A stretch of 64,000 bases of DNA from Scytalidium lignicola (Eukaryota; Ascomycota; Leotiomycetes), in assembly GCA_002812745.2 (NCBI GenBank), contig NCSJ02000022.1, forward strand, positions 62,001 to 126,000, written 5' to 3'. Below are positions 23,754 to 34,886 of the stretch, piece after piece. Numbering within the stretch: position 1 is the first letter of the stretch; each line of letters starts with the position of its first letter. Both the position numbers and the translations under genes were made by a program. The notes below the pieces were generated by a model, which saw nothing but the letters and a program-made list of their open reading frames with translations, ran no database searches and was not told the origin of the DNA.

Positions 23754-24578
23754 ATGGAGTTCAATCCCACCAGATCAGTCGTCCACAATGAAGGCTGCGA
23801 CTTGCACTACTGGTACCAAGGCAAGGGACCTTTAATCACCTTTGTCCCCGGTGGTAACGGACATGGACGGCAGTTCAACCCCATTATTGCGGCCTTGTCA
23901 GAGAAGTTCACCTGTGTGACATTCGACAGGCGTCAGATGTCCGCAAGTCAGGTCAAAGTCAACAAGAAGCTCAACCCCCCTCAGCAAGCACGAGACATCC
24001 GCGCGGTCATCAGAGCCGTTGGCTTCGACAAGTCCATCCTCTTTGGCAGCAGCTTAGGAGGCATTCTCTCATTTCAGTTTGCCCTTGACTTTCCTGAAAT
24101 GGTCGTTCACATGATCTCTCACGAGGCAGGCATCATATCTTTGCTACCAGACGCTTCTGACATGTTCGAATGGTTCCTTCACCTCATGGAGGTCTACGAA
24201 ACCCATGGCCTGGACCAAGTAGCCGCTGAATTCGAAGTCAAGCTGATAGGGTACGATGATGAAGGAATCCCTAGGACGGTGCCGCCCGAGCCAGAAAACC
24301 CTCGAAACTTTTGGGGCAATGAGTTCCCCGTCTTGCTGGGGTATGTGCCTAATCTGTGGCGCTTAAAAGAGAACAAGACTAGCATTGGTGTGATGAGAGG
24401 TGTCCGTTGTAAAGAAGCATTTTTTGCTAGGGCGACAGTAGAGCAGGCAAAGATCCTAGACTGTCCCCTTGCTGTGGTACCCGGGCACCATCAAGGATTT
24501 GAGGTAGAGACGGATGAATTCGTACCTTACTTACTGGAAATGCTAGACACCTTAGAAAGAAAGAGGACCGAGGTCTAG
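23754..24578 (+). CDS. Alpha/beta hydrolase
   Basis: Single-exon gene, 274 residues from the ATG at 23754; an open frame continues upstream but without an ATG. It has the alpha/beta-hydrolase fold landmarks. An oxyanion-type turn is at VPGGNGHGRQF (about 30-42) and a strand with FDRRQMSAS follows. The nucleophile elbow GSSLGG lies near residue 100 with the catalytic Ser, and a late His in PGHHQGF near residue 245 fits the triad. The substrate is unknown. There is no signal peptide, so it is probably cytosolic. The divergent zinc-cluster gene next to it suggests local control of a small catabolic or detoxification function, but that is inference. Confidence 0.85.
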   Translation: MEFNPTRSVVHNEGCDLHYWYQGKGPLITFVPGGNGHGRQFNPIIAALSEKFTCVTFDRRQMSASQVKVNKKLNPPQQARDIRAVIRAVGFDKSILFGSSLGGILSFQFALDFPEMVVHMISHEAGIISLLPDASDMFEWFLHLMEVYETHGLDQVAAEFEVKLIGYDDEGIPRTVPPEPENPRNFWGNEFPVLLGYVPNLWRLKENKTSIGVMRGVRCKEAFFARATVEQAKILDCPLAVVPGHHQGFEVETDEFVPYLLEMLDTLERKRTEV

Positions 24579-24781
24579 GAAATAATAAAACTGATTTGAG
24601 ACAAGCTGATTATCACACGTCCGAGGAGAATCGTTCGAGATATATGAATGCAATGGTAGCATAAGGCAATCTGCATGAACCTTCAGTCTTCTGCGAACCA
24701 TTTTCTTCTGTGATATGTGATGTGTTGCCTCGTTTCTGTTTTTACCGATCGATTCCTAGGATAACCTACCAAACCAGAAAG

Positions 24782-25755
24782 ATGCAGCCTTCGATAGTAC
24801 TATACGGGACGCTAGCTATCTTGTTCATTACCTGCCTCTTCTTCATCATTGATACCATTGGCAGATTGAGCATAGTCCTTTCTCGCCGGTATAAACTCCG
24901 ATTTACTGTTCCTATATTTACNTTTTAGTACTGGAATTACTTTAACTGTTCTCTGGAAGATGAAAAGGGAGATACAGATTTTGTATAGTCTTCAATTCCT
25001 GTCTCAACTATTTACTTGGGTCTTTGTGGTAAGCATCCCAAAAAATTTAACTTTCGATCGCTCATTACATTATAGTTTCTAGTCATTGCGAGAACTTATC
25101 GCCTTGATACGCCATTGTGGGAAAATCGGCATTACGGCTTGTATCCCCTCTTCTTCATTGGGGCTGGATTTGGTATACCAGGACTTGTGTTTATTATCGT
25201 TGAGCGAGTTGATGATATCCGCATTCTGGTAACTACTGGCAATGCATTCATCTGTATTGCTTCGGGTTTTATCATTCCGACCTACGTCTTTGTTCTTACC
25301 CAAACCCAAAAAGATTCTGAAATGGGTAGGCCAAGATTTTGGCTTTTTAATTCTATGTTAGCTATTATCGCGGGGATAACATCTATCGTGATGATGTCAA
25401 AAGTTCCCAATCTCGCTGAATTCTTATTGGTATGTATATTGGTCTCTTTGGTAGCCACCGCTAAAGTATCCAGATTGATCTTCTTATATCTTCTGTTCCT
25501 GCCTGGATTTGGGTTTGTTTGTCGCCGAGAAACTGGAGTTGGGCATACCATCTATTCTCCCTTGGGACTAGCAAAGTCCTTTCCACACAAATGACAAACA
25601 CCGCACTTAAACCAATGAATCATACATCCCCGCCAACGAACACTGGTGAAGGATCGATGGAAGTATTGGTAAAAGACCAAGATGAAGGAGATTTGGAAAT
25701 GGATGAGACAGGCCGGGTTAGGAGGAAGAGACAAGATCCAGAAATGGCAGTATGA
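24782..25755 (+). CDS. Seven-transmembrane integral membrane protein, unknown function
   Basis: Three exons: 24782-25028, 25076-25429 and 25474-25755 (introns 47 and 44 bp), 293 residues after dropping the 'n' at 24922. With the 'n' kept, the frame hits a stop; without it, IFTFSTGITLTVLWK reads through a membrane segment. About seven hydrophobic segments are visible: LYGTLAILFITCLFFII, FTFSTGITLTVLW, FLSQLFTWVFVFLVIA, YPLFFIGAGFGIPGLVFII, NAFICIASGFIIPTYVFVL, FNSMLAIIAGITSIVMM and LLISSVPAWIWVCL. The tail is hydrophilic and acidic, ending RRKRQDPEMAV. I do not recognise the family. It could be a receptor-like or PTH11-like protein, but no CFEM or signature residue supports that. Confidence 0.7.
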
Positions 25756-26219
25756 AATCCTGAAATACCATATTACCATATCTTTGGTTTTTAAGACTGT
25801 CTTTATCTCAAGGTTTTGTTTGATCATATGTTCTTTTTCAATAACAAGCTTACGCTTGTATTTCATCAACATTGTACGTCGAAACTTGGAAGATATCTTA
25901 GTACTCTTAGAATAATATCTCTCCTGTCTTTAGAGCATAAACGCTGTACAGTATCAGGAACCGTTATTCGGATCAACTATTGGGCGTCAGAAACCTAGGT
26001 TGCCACTATTATATGCATTAGTTAGAACCAACGATTAGTGAAACGAGAACTGGAGATGGTACAGATGTACAGATTGTTATTTTTATGTTTATATGGATAT
26101 TAAGAAGGAACTATATCGTATTTCCAAAATAGAATTAGTCTCAAGCAAATCAGGATATAAGAATAGGACAGGTAACCTCTTTCAGTCCCACATTCACTTA
26201 AGGCCATTAGCTTACGAAT
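25756..26219. other. Intergenic
   Basis: AT-rich spacer without coding signal between the seven-TM gene and an orphan gene. Confidence 0.5.
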
Positions 26220-26876
26220 ATGCCAGACAACAGCATCCAAAAGATAGATTCGTTTCCGTGTTCAGGGCCTAAACTCGGGTCTGATTCATTTTTCACTTTC
26301 CGTTATGCTATTTCTACTTTTCCTGAGAACTTGTTAGAAATTATACATTCATCTTATTTCGACGCCTGTAAATGTGCCCAAGTTGGCACAAATTTTCCGA
26401 TATATTCACAGCCTGGACTAAACTCCTTCATCGAACAATCGGGCTATAGTTGCCGCTTTGGAGAGCGAAGTACATGGGTATATCAAGCAGCAAAACAGAG
26501 CATTAAATACATGTGAGTTAACGGTATCAGTTATAATGTTAAGCTAACATACTAGTCAAGATTTATCAAGATTAATGAAGGAGGTACAAATATTTGCAAA
26601 ATACATGCAGATCTTTGGGATCGTTGTGAAAATTTTCGGCGAAGTATTGCTGTAGAATTATTAGATGATTGTTTAGTCCAGGATGGTTGGAATAATTATC
26701 GCTGTATTGCATTTTATCATTATTGGTTTGACCAAGACTGGATAGAAGATCCTTTGCTGTGGAGTGGAAGCGCTGAACAAAGGATAGCGAGAGCCGCCAT
26801 TCTTTCACACCATTATCGTCTATTGTTGACTAGAAAATGCGTTGATAGAGGAATATTTTCGGTGAAGGAGAATTAA
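26220..26876 (+). CDS. Orphan protein, 202 residues
   Basis: I do not recognise this protein. Exon 1 is 26220-26512; an intron of 48 bp (GTGAGT..GCTAAC..AAG) leads to exon 2, 26561-26876. Using the AAG acceptor keeps the long frame FIKINEGGTNICKIHADLW; the TAG acceptor five bases earlier would break it. The protein is rich in aromatic residues and Cys (YHYWFDQDWI, CRFGERSTW) and seems globular, with no signal peptide or membrane segment. Codon use is AT-leaning compared with the housekeeping genes. The exon pair closes exactly, which argues for a real gene, but expression is unproven. Confidence 0.5.
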
Positions 26877-27267
26877 AGGCTAGGGTTATTGTCAAGCATC
26901 TCTTAAACTTTTAGCTGTATCATCCTGTAATTGTAGTATGCAGGAGACTGTCGTACACCAGCAATTTACCCTAGTTGGGTGCACGAATAGGGGTTAGTAA
27001 ACACAGCCAGCCAGCAGCAATATGATCGTCAGGATCCATGCATAATTAAGAGAACTCAAGTTTCTCCCCCAACGCACTACTCCAGGGTGTGGAAAATCTC
27101 ATGCATGCCGCCTCATATACTCCTTGCACTTGCTTGTAACAGTCATCGCTTCATATATTTAACTACCAGCTTCTATATTTGATAATTAATTTCAACTCTT
27201 CGGATTTTTTAGTTTATCATTCACAAACATATGAATTTTTGAGGGCAGTTTCTCCTTAATAATCAAA
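26877..27267. other. Intergenic
   Basis: AT-rich promoter region of the acidic-repeat gene. No motif recognised. Confidence 0.5.
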
Positions 27268-27828
27268 ATGGCGTGGTCTACCGTATTCAAACTTGGAAAG
27301 ATACTTTCATCGGTAGTTGAACCTGAAAAACAAGACCCTTATGCATGGAATCTAAACAGTAACTACCTAAAAAAATATAGACGTGAGATTGTAGATTTGA
27401 TGAAAGGTAAGTTACAGTCTAATATCGAGAACGGAATTGTTGCTAACAATTTAAAGCAAACTTTGCATTCATATACCAAAGAGGAGGGTTATAATTTCCA
27501 AGACATCCATATCGAGGAAACGCCTGAAAACGATATCTGGATAAGTCAGGCAATATGGAGGTCAGAGGAGTTAGACTATGTTCAACATCCAGATCGTGAC
27601 ACCGCATTTAAAGCACTATTTAAGCTGTCAGAACATCGAAAGGCAATGGCATTTGCCAAGGACGCCGATGAGGTTGAAGATGATAAGACTGATGAGACTG
27701 ATAAGACTGATGAGACTGATGAGGTTGATGAGGTTGATGAGGTTGATGAGGTTGATGAGGTTGATGAGACTGATGAGACTGATGAGACAGATGAGGTTGA
27801 TGAGGCTGATGAGGCTGATGATGAATAA
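27268..27828 (+). CDS. Orphan protein with C-terminal acidic tripeptide repeat
   Basis: Single exon, 186 residues, ATG at 27268. The first about 130 residues (MAWSTVFKLGKILSS.., WISQAIWRSEELDYV..) look globular and match no family I know. The last about 50 residues are an uninterrupted run of acidic tripeptides, mostly TDE and VDE with a few ADE/TDK variants, ending ADDE. The DNA is a 9-bp-like satellite built from GATGAG plus GTT or ACT. Such tails bind basic partners such as histones or ribosomal proteins in other families; nothing here proves a role. There is no signal peptide. It may be lineage-specific, and repeat number probably varies between strains. Confidence 0.6.
   Translation: MAWSTVFKLGKILSSVVEPEKQDPYAWNLNSNYLKKYRREIVDLMKGKLQSNIENGIVANNLKQTLHSYTKEEGYNFQDIHIEETPENDIWISQAIWRSEELDYVQHPDRDTAFKALFKLSEHRKAMAFAKDADEVEDDKTDETDKTDETDEVDEVDEVDEVDEVDETDETDETDEVDEADEADDE
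27693..27825 (+). repeat. GATGAGGTT/GATGAGACT minisatellite inside a gene
   Basis: About 15 in-frame 9-bp units of GATGAGNNN type code for the acidic tail. Identical GATGAGGTT copies cluster in the middle (about 27718-27762), suggesting recent slippage. Confidence 0.8.
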
Positions 27829-28982
27829 GATAAAGAGTATATACTTTAGGAGAATGATTTCACCTTGTCTTAAGTCATTAGGATGGAAGTGAGTAATAGA
27901 GCATATTGTTCAGGTCTGATCTTATCAGTATTTGTTATAGACTAAGTTTATCTTACAAGAATATGCCAACAGTCGCATATACATTCATTCTTTCCTCCTT
28001 ATGCGTTCTAAAATGAGCAGACCTTAAACACCATTAGAGCCAATAGTTGAATACCGGTAACAGACTTACTATGCTGCTGCATGTAGTCATTCAGTTGTTT
28101 GTTACCGCTTTTCTAGGAAATATGTTGCATCGAGCTAATCAGATGCCCACACATTTCGCAGATTTATATACTACAGCTGCTTACCTTGAATGTTCTGGTC
28201 TGCATATTCTAGAACGAGATAGCCAAATCTACAGAAACTCGTATTTCTGCTGTATATACATAGTCTGATTTAACTTAGAACATAAGATTAAACATTACAG
28301 AAATAACATTACCATTTAGCCAATGTCGTTAAGCCCGTTTATCTGGGAAGCAGCAGAAATCTTGTCAGGAATAATCTGTTATATCCTGATTACCGTTTAA
28401 TAGTTGAATGAGGTAAATTCTGTAAGCTTTCTAATCTTTTGTAACTTGAGAAATTCAAAAACAATTTATTTCCTATTTCCTTTAGCGTCGGATGTTTCTA
28501 ATATGTCAGATAATCAAGGGTATCTAAATTTGGTCTCTATTCACTAGCTGTTACGCAAAATGATTAGAGCCGTTCCATAGAGGATTGGGTGTGCGGACTT
28601 TTCTTTAGAGTTAAGATGATCGAAATATGGCTTACCAAATAGGCAAATAGTTTGGATATCTTTCTGTTTGGCGAGAAAGTGTACAAAAAAGCAATTGAGG
28701 CTGAGCGGTTTTGAGGCACATCAATAATAAGGAGATTAAACAATTCAGAATGGCTATGATGTTTTGGCACAAGGGTTCGGGGCTAGGGACATTTAATCAC
28801 GGGAAGACCCGCAATGCTGACGACCATAATGCCTGACCATTCTTAAAACACATAAAATCCATTTTTACGTTCTTAATTTAAAAGAAATACCTTACAGCAA
28901 TTTGCTTAAAAATTAGTTAGAAAAACCTATGCTACAAGGCTAGTACCCACCAAGCCAATCCAACTATACCTATTTTTAGACT
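27829..28982. other. Intergenic, right edge of the accessory island
   Basis: AT-rich, 1.15 kb. A short frame at 28047-28268 has one hydrophobic stretch but no support as a gene. Nothing else seen. Confidence 0.5.
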
Positions 28983-31205
28983 CTAGTATACTCGCTTGAA
29001 AGGGGGAACGGCAGCGCACTCCTTCTCATCCAGAGTGTGGCCTACAACTGCTCGGTAAGTAACATCAACCTTGCCATGTGGTTCCTTCTGGAAGGTAAGA
29101 CTATGCTTCATCCAGTTCTTGTCATCTCTATCGGGATAGTCTTCTCGGGCGTGTGCACCACGGGATTCTTTTCTCGCCGCAGCTGATGTAGCAGTTTGGG
29201 TACTAAATATGTTAGCTGAGCGCAAAGAATGTGAAAGCTAAGGGTACTTACGCGCATGTTAACAGGTTTCGTAGCTCAAGTGTCTCAACTAGATCCGAGT
29301 TCCAGATCATGCTTCGGTCCTTAATACCAACGTCCTTGAACATTTGATCTACTTCTGTGATCTTCTGGACACCCTCATCTAAACTCTCCTGTGTACGGAA
29401 CACACTGACATCTGTCTGCATAGTCTTTTGCATAGCTAGACGAACGTCATGGGTGCTCTTGGGTCCAGTAGATGTTCGGATAGAGTCCAGAACCTTTATG
29501 GAGTCAGCACCGGCATCGGCAGCAATTTCCTTCTGCGGCATGCCTGGCTCGAAGTTGTCACGGATCGTATGAGATACAGCACGACCGAAAACGATCAAAT
29601 CGAGCAAGGAGTTAGCTCCTAGACGGTTGGCACCGTGGACAGAAACGCAAGCAGCTTCACCGCAAGCAAAAAGACCTGGGACAACCTTATCTTTGCCTTC
29701 GCTATCAACGGTGAGAACTTCCCCAGTGTACTTAGTAGGAATACCACCCATGTTGTAGTGAACTGTGGGGAGCACGGGAATGGGTTGTTTTGTGACATCG
29801 ACGCCAGAAAAGATGGAAGCTGTCTCAGAGATACCTGGGAGACGCTCATGGAGAACGTCAGGAGGTAAGTGGCTGAGTTGGAGATAGATGTGATCCTTCT
29901 CAGGACCAACACCACGACCCTCTCGGATCTCCATAGTAATTGATCGAGAAACCACATCACGACTGGCCAAATCCTTGGCAGTTGGTGCGTATCTTTCCAT
30001 AAACCGTTCACCTTCGGAGTTCAGGAGATATCCACCTTCACCACGAGCACCCTCGGTAATCAAGCAGCCGGCACCATAGATACCAGTAGGATGGAACTGA
30101 ACGAATTCCAAATCTTGGTTAGGAAGACCAGCACGGGCAACCATAGCCATTCCGTCACCTGTGCAAGTGTGTGCGGATGTGCAGCTGAAGTACGCACGGC
30201 CGTAACCTCCAGTAGCGAGAACAGTGTTTTGAGCGCGGAATCGGTGCAGTGTACCATCCTCTTGGTTATAGGCTAGGACACCTTTGCATTGGCCATCCTC
30301 CATTAACAAATCTAGTGCAAAGTATTCAATGAAGTAGTTCGTGTTATGTCGGAGAGATTGTCCATAGAGGGTGTGAAGAAGAGCATGTCCAGTTCGGTCG
30401 GCAGCAGCACAGCATCTGTATGCTTGACCACCTTTTCCGAACTTTTGAGATTGTCCACCAAAGGCACGTTGGTAGCTATAAAAGTCAGCATCTGCGGTGA
30501 TATAATCTCAAATAGGCAATGCTTACATCTTGCCATCCTCGGTTCTCGAGAAGGGGCAGCCGTAGTTCTCTAATTCGATTACACTGGCTGGTGCTTCTCT
30601 TGTCATATAATGGATAGCATCTTGATCTCCGAGCCAATCTGAACCCTTGACTGTATCATACATGTGCCACCTCCAATCATCCTCGTGCATGTTTCCTAGG
30701 GCAGCATTGATACCTCCCTGGGCAGCTACAGTGTGACTTCGAGTAGGGAAAAGTTTGGATATACACGCGGTGTTAAAACCAGCCTCGGCAAGACCGAAGG
30801 CTGCTCGAAGACCTGCTCCTCCAGCACCGACAACAATGGCATCGTATTCATGATCCTAGTGTGTTCTCAGTATGTGATTGAGCAGTTTATTGGGAATCCT
30901 GGCTTTACTTACAACGACTGGGTATTTGTTGCTCACAAATGGCGAGGCTTCCTTAGCTCGCAGTGGTGCGTGTGTGATAATTCGGGCTGTAACAAATATG
31001 AGTAACGTGAGCTAGCATACAGAGCCTCTAGAAACGTACCAGCGGGTCTTGTCGAGGAGAAGGCCCGAGTTTGACTCTTCAATGCCCTCGAGAGCTATTT
31101 CACGCGTGATCAGCACACCTGGACCAATACCGAGGTAAAGGGTAGAAACAGTCAAGAACACACCGAAGGACCAGCAGCGAACCGTCGCATTGCGATTGAA
31201 GACAT
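28983..31205 (-). CDS. sdh1: Succinate dehydrogenase flavoprotein subunit
   Basis: Complex II catalytic subunit of the mitochondrial inner membrane; it oxidises succinate to fumarate using covalent FAD. Exons (minus): 31205-31164, 31094-31040, 30986-30913, 30855-30527, 30475-29252, 29202-28983, total 647 residues, the usual length. The presequence [19 protein letters not shown].. is basic and ends near [12 protein letters not shown]. The dinucleotide motif [14 protein letters not shown] lies at about 65-78, and SHTVAAQGG carries the FAD-linking His. [14 protein letters not shown] is in the FAD domain. The C-terminus [17 protein letters not shown] is family-typical. Five introns of 49-69 bp crowd the 5' half. 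Frames close exactly, so the model is firm except for the two smallest 5' exons. Confidence 0.96.
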
Positions 31206-31762
31206 GCTGGAGGTTATCGCACCAAAATTGAGGGGAGTGGCTCACTTCAGCAAGAAGGATGTTGTTTTAACAACTGGAAGCGATCCTCGAAGTCCGTAGT
31301 AACTGATGTCGATGCCGAAATGCTCTAGCATGTCTAGCCAATAAGAGTGAAGATGATGGCTGCTTACAATTCTACGACAACTCCCGTTTTCCGCCGACGA
31401 AGCCGTTTACAGGTGCCGAGGCGTTCATCCGAGAGGTCAGTACCTTGGTACCCATGGTGCCATCATATTCATTCTCTCCCCGTGCTGCATACTGTTATTA
31501 GTTGTGCGTCACATTAAATAATTCCATACTCGAAGTTTCCTAGCTAGTATTCAGGTTTGAATTGGATCCATTCCCAATTAATTTCAGCTGAATCTAAGCT
31601 CGGTCTATGTACTGTACTAGTAGCACATAATGTACTCTGTCGTTATCACTTGCTCTTAAATTTAGATATCAACAACCTCGACGGTCACTACCGGAGGCTT
31701 TTCCATATAGTTAATGAATCTTCAAAACCCATTCCACAGATGATGTGCTCTCCCTTCCTCAA
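31206..31762. other. Intergenic, SDH1 promoter and PX-gene 3' end
   Basis: 557 bp. One GTACTGTAC copy lies at 31609-31617, the only one I found outside the left desert. No gene seen. Confidence 0.55.
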
Positions 31763-34700
31763 TCACTCTGCCAGCACCATCTTCAGCATTGCTAAAAAGC
31801 TTTCCTTCAACTTATAGATCTCAGAAACATCAGGCTTAAGTGGCTCCCCAGCCGTTCTTCTCAGATGGTCTTGCTTCTTCGCCCTCCGTTTTCTCTCCGC
31901 AGCAATAGGATCGAGCTCATCATCCTCCTCATCTTCATCACTGCTATCCTCATCCTCATCATAATTAATATCCTGAAGATCCATCTCATCAAGTCCAAAG
32001 TCGCTGGATTGGAAAGATAATGCTCCAGGGATGGGTTCGACGGCTGATCCTCCACCCTCAGCTGCCATCTTCTGACGAGTCTTATCTTGATGCCACTTCT
32101 TTCGGGCTTCCTGCCAGGCAATTAATTTGTCTATTTCTTGTATTGCCTCTCCTTTATCTAATTGCCCAACGCTCAAGGCCCCAGAAACTAAGGCATTCAT
32201 GTCTAACTTTCCTGCCTTTGGTCCATTTCGTAGAAAATCGAGGATGCCTTCAATCCAACCCATGAGTTGTCCGAAGAGTCCGTTATCATGGGTGTGGACC
32301 TCATGCACAAACTTGTAGAAATTGTGTTCATGGCGTTGGCAGAGGTCAATGAATGCCTGGACGGTTTGGTTTGGATCCGCTGAAACATCCTGTTCTCGGC
32401 ATTTCTCGACAACCTATATAAAACTGAGTATGCAGAAATGCTTAGTCAATCTTGTAACTTACCTCTATCATATCATCGACAAAGACGGCAAAATCTGTTA
32501 TGCTGTTGTAGACATTCGCAGATTTGTAGACTCGAACAAGGGGTTCGTAGAAAATTGTAAATAGGTCCCGCAGGAGGTGAAGAGTAACTGGCTCCTCAAT
32601 CATTTTCAGCATCATAGCCTTATCACGCTGCCTCGTGTATAGCTTGAGAAGCTGCTTAAGATATGAGAATAGCTGGGCTCCCTGTCTCATCTCCTCATCC
32701 ACATTCTCGACCGCATTATTCCATGCAACATAGGCGTTGAATATTTTCCCTATTTGTTCTGGATTCAACGCAGGAGATATGAACTCGGATCTGAGGATGG
32801 CCACAATTAAATCTACACTATCCTCTTCTGCCTCCGCTCTTATGGCAACCTTGACCTCTTCTTGAGCCTCTGTAAATCTCTGCATCTTCTCACTGAAGAC
32901 AGGCTCCCCTATTTTTATCACTAAAGCATCAATTGACTTCTGAAAACTTCTAATTCCATCATTCAGCGTTAACGCGAAGATCCTCTGCATCAGTGATCTC
33001 GAACCGAATGGTTGAGCTAGGAAGATATCCAAGATACTAGACATTACCGCGGCAGGATTTGCAATACGAATTGCGTTTTTGAGTATCGTGTAAGGAATCA
33101 TAGAATGTATCTTCTTTGCTTGCGCAAATAGTTCAGGCGAGTTATCTTCTGCAAGGAAAAGATGGTATATAGTTGCAGCGACCTCGATACGCAACCATTC
33201 AGCAAACTTCTGATACTGTATGCTCAGATCCTGAATAGTTGGCTTCTCCTTAATCTCCTTGAATAGAGTTGTGAGACCATTAGACTCGACAATGTCTCGA
33301 CGGAACCTCCTAAAATTAGTATGATTTATAGTTAATACAGTTCGGGAAAGCGTACTGTTCCATATATACATCTAGCTCAGCTGCACGTTTCCTTGCAATC
33401 TCGTAGAANTTTTTTTTGTTCCTCAACTCTCCTATCATCCATCANTTTGCGTCGTATAATATCCTGTACATCATCATCTGATGGAGTTATTGGTTGAAGA
33501 GACAAGAAATCTTGTATTGCTCGAGTTTGTGCGATTTGTTGATTAGAAAGGAGTGTTCGTAAGAAAGCTCTAAGAGATACTCGTTGATTTTCGCGCCAGA
33601 GTACAACAGACTACAAAGCTATTAGCTACATGCTTCTCTCAAACTAGTTAATCCAGATATACTTCTCCAATATTTGGCGTAAGTGGGGTACGAGGTCGCC
33701 CATCTACTGAGGAGCGTGGAGAAGATCTCCCAAAACTATTTAACGACCCTGAATGGCGGTGATCTATAGATAAGTGTTAAAACAACCCTAGCTTAACCAG
33801 TACAGTAACGCTCACCCCTGACGGATAAATTCTGCATAGATTCAGTTGGTGGTATTCCCATTGTAGAGACAGAGGATACGGAGGACGCATCGTCATCCAC
33901 TCCAGTAATAGAATTGAGCAGATTGCTCGTGGTAGAGCTCTGTTTATTCTTCTTTGGCACAGGCGGAAGTATCTTCCCAGGTAATTCTGTACGTAGCCTC
34001 TTGTGGAGCCTAACAAAGTCTCCATAGCGTCGTCCAACAAAATACTCAAGCCCACCCTTCTTCTTCACTCTTAGAACAAATTCCTAAACAATGTTAATAA
34101 ATGTGCCCCCAAGAGTAATATATAACTACAAAACTTACTGCGTGCTTGTGGTACCTAATATTCCGCTTTACCATTGTGGTTCTGACACCTGCGACATTGA
34201 CGTCCCAACCATTCATGTAATGCCCTTCCGGAACCGTTGAAAGAACACCGAGATCAATAGCCCCAGCATCTACAACTTCTAGTTCAGAAAATCGTATCCT
34301 CTCTTCATATCCAGATGCTGTTGGTATGCCTGAGACCATCATAAGCTCTACAAGCTTCTGGCATTTAATAGAAAGCTTTCTCCGTTTTGTTTCCTCAAGA
34401 CGATCTTCTGATGATGAAATATGCTTGTTTGCGAACGATTCAAGAAACTGCCCGAGCCAGTTTGTCAGCTGGGTCTGATATCTAAATGTCAGGGTCGCTA
34501 AGACTAACCGCCTGTAATTTATCCTGCCAAAACTCCTTTTCTTTGGCCTTATCCAAGAATGGAAATTCTCGCACATGATGAACAAATATGTATCGCAGAA
34601 GAGGAAGGTCCGAATCTAGAGGAGAGACTTCGCCGAACTCTGACTTAAATGGCGCTCCAAATCGTCGTAGTGCCGTAGGAGAGTTAAGTTCAGTGATCTC

Positions 34701-34886
34701 CCACTTGGTTTGTTGAGAAATAAGCTCGCGCTTCAAGTCTAGAGATAGACGTTAGCTTAGTAAATAAAACTTCCCAAGCATATACATGCAATGTTCTTGT
34801 TTTCCAGTGAGGATTCCGTTGGGAGAAGCCCCGGAATTGACTTTTTGCACCTCCGCTTGTGCTAGACCAGCATCATCTTGCGCCAT
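31763..34886 (-). CDS. PX-domain phosphoinositide-binding protein (Ypr097w/Lec1 type)
   Basis: Predicted 918-residue peripheral membrane protein. Exons (minus): 34886-34790, 34738-34509, 34447-34139, 34083-33816, 33763-33663, 33610-33356, 33309-32463, 32413-31763. The 'n' at 33409 must be dropped to read EEQKKFYEI, while the 'n' at 33445 fills a real codon position. Intron 1 is GC..AG (T|GCATGT), giving HYLKRELISQQ, as in relatives. The N-terminal part is the PX-associated PXB region. The PX core (about 185-290) has GRRYGDFVRLHKRL and LPGKILPPVP, with the Arg/Tyr and Pro features that bind phosphoinositides. The large helical C-terminal region matches the DUF3818 part of yeast Ypr097w, linked to membrane lipid/ergosterol organisation. 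It ends in an acidic stretch and a basic patch. Confidence 0.88.
34739..34789 (-). other. GC-AG intron in the PX-domain gene
   Basis: The donor reads T|GCATGT and the acceptor CTAG|AC, 51 bp. A GT donor nearby (four bases in) would put the conserved LKRELISQQ block out of frame, so the rarer GC donor is preferred. Confidence 0.6.

Noticed and set aside
28047..28268. 73-residue frame with a hydrophobic N-terminal stretch
   Set aside because: Non-ATG start, no family and an AT-rich setting; a secreted micro-protein cannot be supported.
20117..28982. Island as a classical secondary-metabolite gene cluster
   Set aside because: No polyketide synthase, NRPS, terpene cyclase, P450 or transporter core gene is present.
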